A stretch of 64,000 bases of DNA from JABCPE02 sp963516675 (GTDB lineage Bacteria; Bacteroidota; Bacteroidia; Flavobacteriales; Weeksellaceae). Position 1 is the stretch's first letter. Each line of letters starts with the position of its first letter. Below, piece by piece: positions 16,334 through 25,155 of this stretch. A program made the translations under genes and the position numbers. The notes under the pieces were generated by a model that worked only from the letters and a program-made list of their open reading frames with translations, made no database searches and was not told the DNA's origin. The stretch is from the NCBI GenBank assembly GCA_963516675.1, contig CAUQBH010000011.1, positions 5,436-69,435 of the forward strand, read 5' to 3'.

Positions 16334-18487
16334 TTATTGTTTTCTGATTTTCTTACTCAGTTTATGATTTGCAGAAGATGCCGTCAGGACATATATTCCT
16401 GCTGGAAGTCCAGAGAAATCTACATCATAAGTCTGCACGCTACTAGGAGCTATACTTCTGATGAGTCTTCCTGACATATCAAAAATCTTGATATTATTAA
16501 TATTTTCTACAAATTTCACATTTACCTTATTATTCCCATCCGCCAATAATGTAGGAGAAGCCTCTGCTGGTATCACCTCTGGAGTTGGAATCTCGGTATA
16601 ACCCGTTACTATCATAGAATAAACTTGCTTTTCTGTATTTGCTCCATCATTATTCACCAAAGTTCCTTTATTAGACACTTCTATTTTGTAAATTCCTGCT
16701 GCTGGCTGGTCTATAAGAACCTGCTCTACATTGTCTACTGTATTATCTCCTTTTATCGCTGGGTTACGCGGAGCATTCACATCCAATTTCCATGGATAAT
16801 GAACCTCATTAGTTTGAACATTAGTTATTCTTAAATCTAAATCATTTACCAATTTAGATGTTCTATCATTATGAGCTTCGCTATATGTATTATAGTTAGA
16901 ATTCTTATTAGATGGATCTGTCCAAACAATAGTAGCTTTAAGTGGTTGTGAACCATCAGTTTTTACCAAAAATTCATTCTTTTTAGCGTTTTTGAGTTCT
17001 TTATCTTCAAAGATAACTTTATTTTGTTTTTTCTGAACTAATAGCTCTGCTCCTTTCTTAGCATCTACAAATCCCCATCCATACCAAACATCTGGCCCTA
17101 TATTTCCTGCCTCTTGCGCTGTATGAATAAGAAGATTTTTAGCTGATGCTGCATTGAGCTTTTGCCCTGCAAAAAGCGACTGATAAATCTGACTCCAAAG
17201 CCCTAAAATTCCCGTAACTTGCGGAGCAGAAAAAGAAGTCCCATTTCCTATACCATAAGTAGTTGATCCTGCAGCAGATGTAGAAGGATATAACACTGTA
17301 CTTCCCACCCCTGCAATGTCTGGCTTAATAGCTCCATCATCACGAGGTCCAGCACTACTATAATCAGCCTTAACCACATCAGACACCTGAGTATATCTTC
17401 CGTCAAACCCTTCCTCGGCAGTTCTGATTTTTTCAGTAGCCCCTACTGTGATAATGTTCTTAGCAACAGCTCCTGTTGGGATACAATCATATTCAGCCGC
17501 ACAATTATCCTGAGGAGCTGCATCTGTAGATGAAAACTGTCCCCAAGTTCCATCAGATTTTCTATAATAAGCAGGATACATTGGTGTTGAGGCAGGGCCA
17601 TCTCCATAGGAATTCCCTGCAGATTTCACCACCACCATATAAGGATTATTGTATACTATATCATCCAACTCTTTATCCCTATTATAGTATGTTCCATTTA
17701 AATCATATGATTGCCCAGTTGCTGGGACATACGAACCACTCCAATACCAAGCAACCCCCATAGAACCATTATTCAAATTCCATCCTATAACATTACCATA
17801 AGAGTGGTTAGATAAAGCAGGTTTACTATCTCTTATTTTAGCTGAAATATCTTTTTCTTCTGTCTCCCCATCAAGAGTAGAATTCCCAAAATAATAACTA
17901 TCAAAAACAGCCTCTGGCATCATTCCTTTGGTATTCATCACAACTCTAATAGGACTTCCATCTTTTTTTCGTGAAGTCACATTTAGGCTTTGACCTTTAC
18001 TTCCCATCATTCCAGTTACTCCTGTAGCATGACTACTGTAAGGTACTGTATCAGCCTCTTTATTAGTTATTCTAGCACTGCTTCCAAAGTCTGAATGCTC
18101 AGCATAAACACGCCCACCATCAAAAACAGACACTTTCATCCCTTCTCCATTAAAACTTCCTGTAAGTCCATCTATAGTCCCTTCTTGAATAGCATCTACA
18201 TTAGAGTTTTTAATTTGGTCTGTGTCATAAGATTTTAGAAAATATGGAATTCCCCCAAAGAAAAAAGAAATAGTCTCTCTTTCTTTCTTTAGGTCTTGTT
18301 TAATAACACTTTCTGATTTTGGATTTTCAGTAGAATTATTTCTATAAACCTCCTTCTGAGCGTAGAATTCAAATTGTTTGAACAATTGCTTTCTCCTCTC
18401 ATCCATTTCCTTCTTTAGTTTGTCATTACCCTGCTGAGCATTTAGTAAACTCCCTAAGAGTAAAGCAACTAGTACATTTCTTCTCAT
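16334..18487 (-). CDS. S8 (subtilisin-like) serine peptidase with T9SS C-terminal sorting domain
   Basis: A secreted protease of 717 residues, starting at MRRNVLVALLLG (signal peptide to about LLNAQ). The catalytic triad is visible: Asp in VSVFDGGRVY (~120), His in SSHATGVTG (~150) and Ser in GNGTSFSAPQVTG (~415). A P-domain-like beta region with VWTDPSN and LVNDLDLRI follows (~500-620). The last ~75 residues form a type A sorting domain, with NIKIFDMSGRLIRS, GLPAGIYVL and the basic end KKIRKQ, which directs export through the type IX system and surface attachment or release. Substrate unknown. It implies that the host carries a T9SS, as does the gldB-like gene here. Confidence 0.93.
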   Translation of the reverse strand: MRRNVLVALLLGSLLNAQQGNDKLKKEMDERRKQLFKQFEFYAQKEVYRNNSTENPKSESVIKQDLKKERETISFFFGGIPYFLKSYDTDQIKNSNVDAIQEGTIDGLTGSFNGEGMKVSVFDGGRVYAEHSDFGSSARITNKEADTVPYSSHATGVTGMMGSKGQSLNVTSRKKDGSPIRVVMNTKGMMPEAVFDSYYFGNSTLDGETEEKDISAKIRDSKPALSNHSYGNVIGWNLNNGSMGVAWYWSGSYVPATGQSYDLNGTYYNRDKELDDIVYNNPYMVVVKSAGNSYGDGPASTPMYPAYYRKSDGTWGQFSSTDAAPQDNCAAEYDCIPTGAVAKNIITVGATEKIRTAEEGFDGRYTQVSDVVKADYSSAGPRDDGAIKPDIAGVGSTVLYPSTSAAGSTTYGIGNGTSFSAPQVTGILGLWSQIYQSLFAGQKLNAASAKNLLIHTAQEAGNIGPDVWYGWGFVDAKKGAELLVQKKQNKVIFEDKELKNAKKNEFLVKTDGSQPLKATIVWTDPSNKNSNYNTYSEAHNDRTSKLVNDLDLRITNVQTNEVHYPWKLDVNAPRNPAIKGDNTVDNVEQVLIDQPAAGIYKIEVSNKGTLVNNDGANTEKQVYSMIVTGYTEIPTPEVIPAEASPTLLADGNNKVNVKFVENINNIKIFDMSGRLIRSIAPSSVQTYDVDFSGLPAGIYVLTASSANHKLSKKIRKQ

Positions 18488-18558
18488 AATATACAAATTT
18501 TAAAGTTTTCTATTATTGGGTGTAAAATTACAAAAATTATTGATTTCACACTATTTTT

Positions 18559-19584
18559 TTATTTTATTTTATTTTTATTCAACCATTCATGATATGCTTT
18601 TGCATTTTTCGCATGCTCTATATCAGAATCCGTGAATTTATGATAACCCAACTTTTCAGGGTCTGCACACATAAAGATATAATTGTTTTTTTCGGCATTC
18701 AGCACATTATCCACCGCTGCTTTATTTACCATACAGATAGGCCCTGGCGGAATTCCTGCGTTTGCGTAGGTGTTATATGGCGATGGGTGTTTTAGGTCTT
18801 TATTGTAAATTCTCTTTATTTGCTTTGTGAAATTATGCTCTTTGTTAATGGCATAAATTACCGTAGGGTCAGACTGAAGTTTCATTCCCTTTTCATAGCG
18901 GTTTAGATAAAGCCCCGCTATGGTTTTCTGCTCATCTTCTTTCCCTCCCGATTCTTTCTGAACAACGGAAGCAAGCGCATAGATTTGCTCTCTTGTCAGC
19001 CCCAGTTTCTGCTCTTTGGCTTTTCTCTCCTCTGTCCAAAATTCATTGTAATCTTTTTCAAATTTTTTGAAAAACTCCTCTGGTGTCACCGTCCAATAAA
19101 ACTGATAAGTATCTGAAAAGAAATATATTTTCAAATCCTCTGCCGAGTTTAGTCCTTTTTCCTGAGCGATTCTATCAAACACTGTCACAAATCCCAAAGA
19201 ATCCTCCTGCGTTTTCCTCGCCACACGCCCTATCATCTGATAAACATCATCAAAATCCTTTATTCTAAAAGTATCCTCTGTCTGCAGTCCTGCTTTCAGC
19301 ATGTTGACCAGCTTTGTATTATCATCACCTTCCTTTACTCTATATCTTCCAGCTCTGAGAAATTTTCCCAAATGCTTAGATTCCGCCACATCTCGGAAAG
19401 CCTCCATATCAGCTATATACGGTTTTATACTATCCAAAACTTGGTCTAAATTCGCATCTTTTGGCACCAGAAAATATCCAGATTTTTTGACATTATTCCC
19501 TTTATATTTTTTATATAAAGTATATCCAAAAAATCCTCCACCAATTAGGAGCAATCCTAAAAAAACTATAATTACTTTTTTCAT
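18559..19584 (-). CDS. mltG: Endolytic transglycosylase MltG
   Basis: Inner-membrane enzyme that cuts nascent glycan strands and so sets their length. The 341 residues comprise an N-terminal membrane helix (VIIVFLGLLLIGGGFFGY), a LysM-like region and the YceG catalytic domain. The catalytic Glu is in VVQKESGGKEDEQ (~215), followed by AGLYLNRYEKGMKLQSDPTV and the C-terminal SPYNTYANAGIPPGPI, both family signatures. The gene is followed after 9 bp upstream in coordinate terms by dapF on the same strand, so dapF and mltG are likely one operon for cell wall synthesis. Confidence 0.94.
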   Translation of the reverse strand: MKKVIIVFLGLLLIGGGFFGYTLYKKYKGNNVKKSGYFLVPKDANLDQVLDSIKPYIADMEAFRDVAESKHLGKFLRAGRYRVKEGDDNTKLVNMLKAGLQTEDTFRIKDFDDVYQMIGRVARKTQEDSLGFVTVFDRIAQEKGLNSAEDLKIYFFSDTYQFYWTVTPEEFFKKFEKDYNEFWTEERKAKEQKLGLTREQIYALASVVQKESGGKEDEQKTIAGLYLNRYEKGMKLQSDPTVIYAINKEHNFTKQIKRIYNKDLKHPSPYNTYANAGIPPGPICMVNKAAVDNVLNAEKNNYIFMCADPEKLGYHKFTDSDIEHAKNAKAYHEWLNKNKIK

Positions 19585-19593
19585 TTTTTAATC

Positions 19594-20361
19594 TTATTTG
19601 AAAACACCCTCAAAGACATATTCCGCAGGGCCTTCCAGCCAAATATTTCTAAATCCTGCCTCGTGCTTTTCTGCATAAACTTTCAGATTTCCGCCAAGTG
19701 TTTTTACAGAAACCTCTCCTCCACCAAATTCATTCATAAATGTAAGACAGCTCGCCGTTACTCCCGTTCCACAACTGTATGTTTCATCCTCCACGCCCCT
19801 TTCGTAAGTCCTCACAAACACTTCATTGTCAGATATTTTAGAAACAAAGTTTACATTTATTCCTTCTTTTTTATAAGGCTCAGAATTTCTGATTTCGTAT
19901 CCGTTTTTATAAACATCTAGATTTTGCACATTTTCCACATATCTCACAAAATGCGGTGAACCTGTATTCAATTGATAATCAGCATCTATTTTAATAATTT
20001 CTGGAACATCTATCATTTTCAGCTTCACTACATTTCCATTGATTTCAGCCTCATGAAGCCCATCTATGGCATTAAATTTAACTTTGTTATTAAAAACATT
20101 CAAAAAATGCGCAAAAGCCACGATACAGCGCCCTCCGTTACCACACATCGTGCTTTCGTTCCCATCTGAATTATAATAAATCATCTGAAAATCAAGGCTT
20201 TCATGGTTTTCCAATAAAATCAAACCATCGGCACCAATTCCGAAACGGCGGTCGCACATTTTTTTTACTAAATCTACATCATTTTTAGGAAAAGACTGAT
20301 TTCTATTATCTATCATAATGAAGTCATTTCCAGTCCCTTGATATTTATAAAATTTAATCAT
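19594..20361 (-). CDS. dapF: Diaminopimelate epimerase
   Basis: Converts LL- to meso-diaminopimelate, the lysine precursor and peptidoglycan cross-linking residue. The 255 residues contain both catalytic cysteines in their usual settings: MCGNGGRC near residue 73 and YSCGTGVTA near residue 200. The start FYKYQGTGNDFIMIDN and GIGADGLI are family signatures. The ATG at 20361 lies inside the end of the upstream regulator gene (8-bp overlap), indicating translational coupling. Confidence 0.94.
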   Translation of the reverse strand: MIKFYKYQGTGNDFIMIDNRNQSFPKNDVDLVKKMCDRRFGIGADGLILLENHESLDFQMIYYNSDGNESTMCGNGGRCIVAFAHFLNVFNNKVKFNAIDGLHEAEINGNVVKLKMIDVPEIIKIDADYQLNTGSPHFVRYVENVQNLDVYKNGYEIRNSEPYKKEGINVNFVSKISDNEVFVRTYERGVEDETYSCGTGVTASCLTFMNEFGGGEVSVKTLGGNLKVYAEKHEAGFRNIWLEGPAEYVFEGVFK

Positions 20362-20935
20362 TTTTTCTCTCTTTATTTGCGATTTCTTTTCTCACTCGGC
20401 TCAGACTCTCTGGCGTAATTCCTAAAAACGAAGCCACCATCCACTGCGGAACTCTCCTGAAAACATTAGGATAAACCTTGATAAAATCCAAATACCGCTC
20501 CTCTGCATTCGCCCCAAGCAGAAGATTTACTCTTTTTTGTAATTGTCTGGCGTGATTATGTAGAAGCAAAATCTGTTTCGCACCTGTTTCAGGGTTATTT
20601 TGGCTCATTTCATAAAAATCAGAGCTTAAAGATATGATTTCACTGTCCTCTATCGCATCGATAAAATAATCTGAACTTTCACCAAAAAACAAACTACTCC
20701 TGTCTGCAATTAGATGATTTTCAGGCGCAAACTGGATAATATGTTCCTTACCCGCCTTACTAATAGAATATAAACGAAGAAGCCCTTTCTCCACGAAAAA
20801 AGTATTTCTACACACTTCCCCTTCTCTCAGTAGAAACTGTCCTTTTTCCACTTTGAGAGATTTTATGTATTTCTTGTATCCCTCAATAGATGAAGGCGAA
20901 ACACCTAGTGTATTTAGAAGATACTCATCAAACAT
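20354..20935 (-). CDS. Crp/Fnr-family transcriptional regulator
   Basis: A 193-residue regulator. Residues ~15-125 are a cyclic-nucleotide-binding-type beta barrel: LLREGEVCRNTFFVEKGLLRLY and HIIQFAPENHL. The C-terminal ~50 residues form a short winged helix with the recognition helix region MVASFLGITPESLSRVRKEI. There is no Fnr-type cysteine cluster, and the residues that bind cAMP in Crp are not evident, so the ligand is unknown. It overlaps dapF and follows the YtxJ-like gene by 2 bp, an unusual place for a regulator and one that suggests an operon of ytxJ-like, regulator, dapF, mltG. Confidence 0.88.
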   Translation of the reverse strand: MFDEYLLNTLGVSPSSIEGYKKYIKSLKVEKGQFLLREGEVCRNTFFVEKGLLRLYSISKAGKEHIIQFAPENHLIADRSSLFFGESSDYFIDAIEDSEIISLSSDFYEMSQNNPETGAKQILLLHNHARQLQKRVNLLLGANAEERYLDFIKVYPNVFRRVPQWMVASFLGITPESLSRVRKEIANKERKND

Positions 20936-20937
20936 TT

Positions 20938-21333
20938 CTATTCTTCGAACAACTTTTTCATCAGCCTTTCCATATCCACCAGCTCTTCGTGTCTCTTGAA
21001 AATAACCTGTCCATCACGGAAAAGCAAAAAGGTAGCAGATTCTATCGGAACTCCCAAATCTTCGCTCAGTTCTTGTTTTAGTTTAGAATTTCCTGTATAG
21101 TTCAGTCTATAAAATTTCACTCTGGACAAATCCATTCTTCTTGCCTGTTTTTCAAAATCCCCCATCATATAATCACTTCGGAAATGCATCGTCGCACAGG
21201 TCAAAAGAGCCACTGGCTTCTCATAAGAATCTTTATAAGCCTGCTTCAAGTCCTCGCTGGTCTCTATTTTATTCCAAATCTGGCTGTCTTTATACGCTTT
21301 TACTAGTTTTTTCCAAAAATCCATTAATCCCAT
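20938..21333 (-). CDS. YtxJ/BrxC-like thioredoxin-fold protein (DUF2847-like)
   Basis: A 131-residue protein that resembles the bacilliredoxin YtxJ/BrxC family: N-terminal IETSEDLKQAYKDS, central beta strand and helix, then PIESATFLLFRDGQVIFKRHE, the cis-Pro and strand part of the thioredoxin fold. By recalled family pattern, the active site reads H-S-T-x-C-x-x-S; here the aligned stretch is CATMHFRS, so the Cys and His appear exchanged. If so, classical bacillithiol-disulfide exchange is doubtful. A second start (MDFWKKL, 21324) is possible. First gene of the ytxJ-like/regulator/dapF/mltG run. Confidence 0.68.
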   Translation of the reverse strand: MGLMDFWKKLVKAYKDSQIWNKIETSEDLKQAYKDSYEKPVALLTCATMHFRSDYMMGDFEKQARRMDLSRVKFYRLNYTGNSKLKQELSEDLGVPIESATFLLFRDGQVIFKRHEELVDMERLMKKLFEE

Positions 21334-21346
21334 AAGTCAAAAAATT

Positions 21347-21378
21347 TTTGCTAAATTATCAATTATTTAGTAATATTG
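21347..21378 (+). promoter_or_regulatory. Candidate promoter of pncA
   Basis: TTTG at 21347-21350, 20 bp, then TAATATTG at 21371-21378, 20 bp before the ATG. The -7 differs from TAnnTTTG by one base. Confidence 0.45.
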
Positions 21379-21397
21379 AAAATAAAACGAATTTAAA

Positions 21398-22003
21398 ATG
21401 AAAAAAGCCTTGATTGTAGTAGACATCCAAAATGATTTTTGCAAAGGCGGCAGCCTAGAAGTCACTGATGGAGAAAAAATCATTCCTTACATCAACCACC
21501 TGATGAAAACGAACAACTATGATGAAATTATCCTTACCCAAGATTTTCACCCTGCAGAACACAAAAGTTTTGCAGTCAATAATGGAAAATCCGTTGGCGA
21601 AATCATCGAGCTAAATGGTATTTCCCAAACAATGTGGCCAGTCCACTGTGTGCAGGGAACTTCGGGAGTAGAATTTCATCCTGATTTAGAAAAAAATCAT
21701 GCTACATATATCATCAAAAAGGGAATGAACCCTGAAATAGACAGCTACAGCGCATTTTTTGACAATCAAAAACTAATCGATACTGAGCTTTCTAATTATC
21801 TAAAATCCAAGAACATAGAAACCGTGGAAATCGTAGGGCTGGCACTAGATTATTGCGTGAAATACACCTGTATTGATGCTGTTTCGGAAGGGTTTAAGGT
21901 CGTTCTTCATTTTAAAGGAACAAAAGCCGTGAACCTCCACCCTGATGATGCTAAAAACACAGTTTTTGAACTTTTAGAAAAAGGAGTTTCTGTAATAAAC
22001 TAA
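21398..22003 (+). CDS. pncA: Nicotinamidase (PncA family)
   Basis: Deamidates nicotinamide to nicotinic acid for NAD salvage. The 201 residues carry the cysteine-hydrolase triad: Asp in VVDIQNDFCKGG (~10), Lys in IIKKGMNP (~110) and Cys in LDYCVKYT (~153). The metal site D-x-H...H appears as TQDFHPAEHKSF. Family members are often called bifunctional nicotinamidase/pyrazinamidase. Monocistronic; ends at a strong bidirectional terminator. NAD synthetase is 20 kb away, so the NAD pathway genes are not clustered. Confidence 0.94.
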   Translation: MKKALIVVDIQNDFCKGGSLEVTDGEKIIPYINHLMKTNNYDEIILTQDFHPAEHKSFAVNNGKSVGEIIELNGISQTMWPVHCVQGTSGVEFHPDLEKNHATYIIKKGMNPEIDSYSAFFDNQKLIDTELSNYLKSKNIETVEIVGLALDYCVKYTCIDAVSEGFKVVLHFKGTKAVNLHPDDAKNTVFELLEKGVSVIN

Positions 22004-22017
22004 ACTCACTGACAAAC

Positions 22018-22055
22018 AAAAACTTACCCAAATTTGGGTAAGTTTTTTATTTTTT
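22018..22055. terminator. Bidirectional terminator between pncA and the rhodanese gene
   Basis: AACTTACCCA (22021-22030) pairs with TGGGTAAGTT (22035-22044) across an AATT loop, with A and T runs on the two sides. Confidence 0.85.
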
Positions 22056-22060
22056 AAGAA

Positions 22061-22339
22061 TTATAATAATTTAGATAATTCCTCGTAGCCGCCGCCGTTA
22101 TAGACATTGGTAAACCCTCTCTGTTTAAACGCTTCCGTAGCCTTTCCGCTTCGGTTTCCGCTTCGGCAGAAAAAAATCACATTTCCGTCTAGTTTCGCAA
22201 TTTCATCCGCATGATTTTCCACCTCTCCCAGCGGAATATTTTCAGCGCCTTCTATCGCTCCATTTGCTATAAGTTCCTCTGGCTCACGCACATCTATCAA
22301 ATGATAGTTTCCTTGATTTAAAATTTCTTGAATATCCAT
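22061..22339 (-). CDS. Rhodanese-like domain protein
   Basis: A single rhodanese domain of 92 residues, cytosolic. It has the start IDVREPEELIANGAIEGA, where the domain binds its core, and the active-site loop FCRSGNRSGKA with the sulfur-carrying Cys near residue 58. The loop length and the Arg at the second position of CRSGNR are typical of PspE/GlpE-like sulfurtransferases. Sulfur acceptor unknown. It follows murB by 31 bp on the same strand and may be the end of the aminotransferase-murB-rhodanese operon. Confidence 0.88.
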   Translation of the reverse strand: MDIQEILNQGNYHLIDVREPEELIANGAIEGAENIPLGEVENHADEIAKLDGNVIFFCRSGNRSGKATEAFKQRGFTNVYNGGGYEELSKLL

Positions 22340-22370
22340 TCTTTATTTTTTTATTCAAATATAATTTATT

Positions 22371-23390
22371 TTACAATACATTCACCTCTCTTTCTAATTT
22401 TACCCCAAATTTTTCTTCCACAGAATCTATTATTTTTTGGGAAAAATCAAAAATCTCCTGTCCTTTAGCATTTCCTGTAATATTCACTATTACAAGAGAT
22501 TGCAGGGCGTGAGTTGCCACATTTCCTATCTGTTTACCCTTCCATCCGCACTGCTCTATAAGCCATCCTGCTGGGATTTTCATACCTTCTTCCGTTTTAT
22601 ATCCCTGAATATCTGCAAACTGAGTTTTCAACTTATCAAAATACTCATTAGAAACCACAGGATTTTTGAAAAAACTTCCTGCATTAGCTACTTTTTTAGG
22701 GTCTGGGAGTTTGCTCTGTCGAATACGAATAACTGCCTGTGACACATCCTGAATCGTTGGATTTTTTATTTCCATCTTCTCCAATTCCGACTGGATGGCT
22801 CCATACTCCACCTTCAAAACATGCTCTTTTCTTGTCAGTCTAAATGTAACTTCCAGAATAACATATTTACCTTTTCCCTCTCTCTTAAAAAAAGAATCTC
22901 TGTATCCGAACTGGCATTTTTTCTTATCAAAAACCTCAACTTCCAAAGTACTCAGATTAAGCACTTTACAAGACTCAAAACTATCTTTTATCTCCACTCC
23001 ATAAGCTCCGATATTCTGGATAGGACAAGTCCCAGCATTCCCTGGAATCAGAGACAAATTCTCCAACCCTCCATAGTTTTTATCCAAACAATACTGAACG
23101 AACTGATGCCAGTTTTCTCCCGCTTGGGCTGATACCAGAACATCATTATCGCTGACAATTTCTTCCGAAATTCCTTTTAAATTTAGTTTAATCACAAGTC
23201 CCTCTAAATCCTTCGTGAAAAACAAATTACTTCCTCCTCCTAAAAACAAAAGAGGCATCTCCCTAAATTTAGGGTTTTTCAGTAAATCTAATAACTCTGA
23301 CTCTGTAGAAACCTCAGCAAAATACCGCGAAGAAGCCTCCACACCGAAAGTATTGTAAGGCTTCAAGGAAACATTTTCTAAAATCTGCAT
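22371..23390 (-). CDS. murB: UDP-N-acetylmuramate dehydrogenase (MurB)
   Basis: FAD-dependent reductase of UDP-N-acetylenolpyruvoylglucosamine in peptidoglycan synthesis. Start at 23390 (MQILENVSLKPYNTFGV), one base after the aminotransferase stop; longer starts at 23402 or 23420 would overlap that gene and add residues the family lacks. The 339 residues show FLGGGSNLFF (flavin loop), GLENLSLIPGNAGTCPIQNIGAYG, the YRDSFFK motif and the Ser in NAGSFFKNP. The size and the Y-R-D-S pattern place it with the E. coli type (type I) MurB. Confidence 0.94.
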   Translation of the reverse strand: MQILENVSLKPYNTFGVEASSRYFAEVSTESELLDLLKNPKFREMPLLFLGGGSNLFFTKDLEGLVIKLNLKGISEEIVSDNDVLVSAQAGENWHQFVQYCLDKNYGGLENLSLIPGNAGTCPIQNIGAYGVEIKDSFESCKVLNLSTLEVEVFDKKKCQFGYRDSFFKREGKGKYVILEVTFRLTRKEHVLKVEYGAIQSELEKMEIKNPTIQDVSQAVIRIRQSKLPDPKKVANAGSFFKNPVVSNEYFDKLKTQFADIQGYKTEEGMKIPAGWLIEQCGWKGKQIGNVATHALQSLVIVNITGNAKGQEIFDFSQKIIDSVEEKFGVKLEREVNVL

Positions 23391-23391
23391 T

Positions 23392-24588
23392 TTATCGTGC
23401 ATTGTATTTTTCAAGAGCATCTTTCAGCAGTTCTACACTTCTTCTCAGGTCTTCTTCTTTCAGCACATAGGCTATTCTTATCTGTCTCTTTCCAAGCTCT
23501 GGATTAGAATAGAAGCCTCCCGCAGGCGCTACCATAACAGTTTCATTATCAAGAGAATATTCTTCCAAAAGCCACTGTGCAAATTTCTCTGCATCATCTA
23601 TTGGAAGTTCTGCCACGCAGTAGAAAGCACCCTTTGGAGTTGGGCAGATTATATCTGGGATTTCGTTTAGTAATTTTACTAATAAATTTCTTCGTTTAGT
23701 ATATTCTTCACGAACGCTCTCTATATATTTTTTGTCGTTTTCGTGGGCTTTTGCAGCTATTATTTGCCCTAAAAGAACTGGGCTTAGTCTAGCTTGTGCA
23801 AATTTCATCGCAGCAGCACGAATCAACTTAGAACGAGTAACCATAAATCCGATACGAACTCCACACATAGAATATCTCTTGGATTCAGAATCTATGATGA
23901 TGCAGTTTTCTGCTATTTCTGGAAATTCCAGCATAGAGACCTGCTTTTCTCCATCATACACATACTCACGATATACCTCATCTGCGATGATGACAATATC
24001 ATGTTTCAGAGCTATCTGAGCCAGTTTTTGTAATTCTTCCCTTGTATAAAGGTAGCCCGTAGGATTCCCTGGGTTACAGATTAGGATAGCTCTAGTTTTT
24101 GGAGTAATTTTTTTCTCAAATTCTTCCATAGATGGCAGGGCAAAACCAGTCTTGATAGAAGATGGAACTGCTACTACTTTTACATTGATATGGTTAGAAA
24201 AACCATTATAATTCGCGTAGTATGGTTCTGGGATAATTATCTCATCACCATCATCACAAAGCGTAGAAAGTGCGATACTCAGCGCTTCTGAACCACCATT
24301 CGTCACGATAAAATTATCCGTTGTCAAATCTGTAAAACCAAGCGAATGGTAATAAGTCTCCAAAGCCTTTCTGTACTCTATATTTCCCTCAGAAAGAGAG
24401 TATTCCAATACTTTTAAATCAATATGTTTCAGCTCCTCCAAAGCCGTTTGAGGCGTTTCTATATCTGGCTGCCCGATATTGAGGTGATAGACTTTTACAC
24501 CTTTTTGTTTTGCTTGTAATGCATACGGAACAAGTTTTCTGATTGGTGAAGCAGGCATTTTTTCTGCTCTTTGTGATATTTTTGGCAT
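23392..24588 (-). CDS. PLP-dependent aminotransferase, class I (AspC-like)
   Basis: A fold-type I aminotransferase of 398 residues, start taken at MPKISQRAEKMPASPIRKL. Seen: YHLNIGQPDIETP, NGGSEALSIAL, the NPGNPTGYLY motif, ADEVYREYVYDG, the Schiff-base lysine in DSESKRYSMCG (~237) and GVRIGFMV with the phosphate- or carboxylate-binding Arg. Aspartate or aromatic amino acid transaminase activity is the usual function of this group, but the substrate cannot be fixed from sequence. One base separates it from murB, so the two are translationally coupled. Confidence 0.88.
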   Translation of the reverse strand: MPKISQRAEKMPASPIRKLVPYALQAKQKGVKVYHLNIGQPDIETPQTALEELKHIDLKVLEYSLSEGNIEYRKALETYYHSLGFTDLTTDNFIVTNGGSEALSIALSTLCDDGDEIIIPEPYYANYNGFSNHINVKVVAVPSSIKTGFALPSMEEFEKKITPKTRAILICNPGNPTGYLYTREELQKLAQIALKHDIVIIADEVYREYVYDGEKQVSMLEFPEIAENCIIIDSESKRYSMCGVRIGFMVTRSKLIRAAAMKFAQARLSPVLLGQIIAAKAHENDKKYIESVREEYTKRRNLLVKLLNEIPDIICPTPKGAFYCVAELPIDDAEKFAQWLLEEYSLDNETVMVAPAGGFYSNPELGKRQIRIAYVLKEEDLRRSVELLKDALEKYNAR

Positions 24589-24715
24589 GATAGATTGTAT
24601 TTTATGGAACAAATTTACAATTTTATTTCTCTACTATGGCAGAATATTTCCACCTATTTTTGATAATATTTTTCTTAATTTTAGTGAAAATTATCTTTTT
24701 ACAAAATTTTGTTTT

Positions 24716-25045
24716 TTAAAGATGAATTTCCACTTGTTTTTCACTGGTTTTGTTCTGCCAGTAGTTTTTATAAGTTTGGAAGGTATCTTCTACTATTTCA
24801 TAAAGTTTAAAACAATTTTGTTTCAATTCCTCAAGATGAACCACATGAATGATGATATGCGGCTCTTCTATCCATTCTAAAGACATCATGCAGTCATCCA
24901 TAGAGTCTAAGCTCATCCAAAAGTAGCTCGGAAACTGAAAAACTTCATTCATTTTTCGTAAAAAATCTGCTTCTGTCTTTATATTTCGGACATCGATAAA
25001 ATATTCCAATGTTTGTTTTTGAAAGTCTAATCGTGTTTCGTTCAT
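24716..25045 (-). CDS. Barstar-like (ribonuclease inhibitor family) protein
   Basis: A 109-residue acidic protein similar to the barstar fold: an initial strand (LEYFIDVRNIKTEADFLRKM), a helix, the PSYFWMSLDSMDDCMMSLEWIEEP segment that corresponds to barstar's binding helix with its acidic residues, and a strand HIIIHVVHLEEL. Barstar blocks barnase-type RNases by covering the active site. It is transcribed divergently from the barnase-like gene 110 bp away, on the opposite side from a second barstar. It may be a second, diverged inhibitor or one with a different partner. Similarity is modest, so the function is inferred. Confidence 0.65.
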   Translation of the reverse strand: MNETRLDFQKQTLEYFIDVRNIKTEADFLRKMNEVFQFPSYFWMSLDSMDDCMMSLEWIEEPHIIIHVVHLEELKQNCFKLYEIVEDTFQTYKNYWQNKTSEKQVEIHL

Positions 25046-25128
25046 CTATTTTGATTATTTTTTAGTTAAAAAACTCCCAACAATTTGATAAAAGCAAAAT
25101 GCAAGTGTAAAAATACATTTATTTTAAA

Positions 25129-25136
25129 TAAATTTG
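25129..25136 (+). promoter_or_regulatory. -7 element of the ribonuclease gene
   Basis: TAAATTTG exactly fits TAnnTTTG, 19 bp before the ATG at 25156. The -33 element is not clear. Confidence 0.5.
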
Positions 25137-25155
25137 CCTTTTCAAATCATATAAA

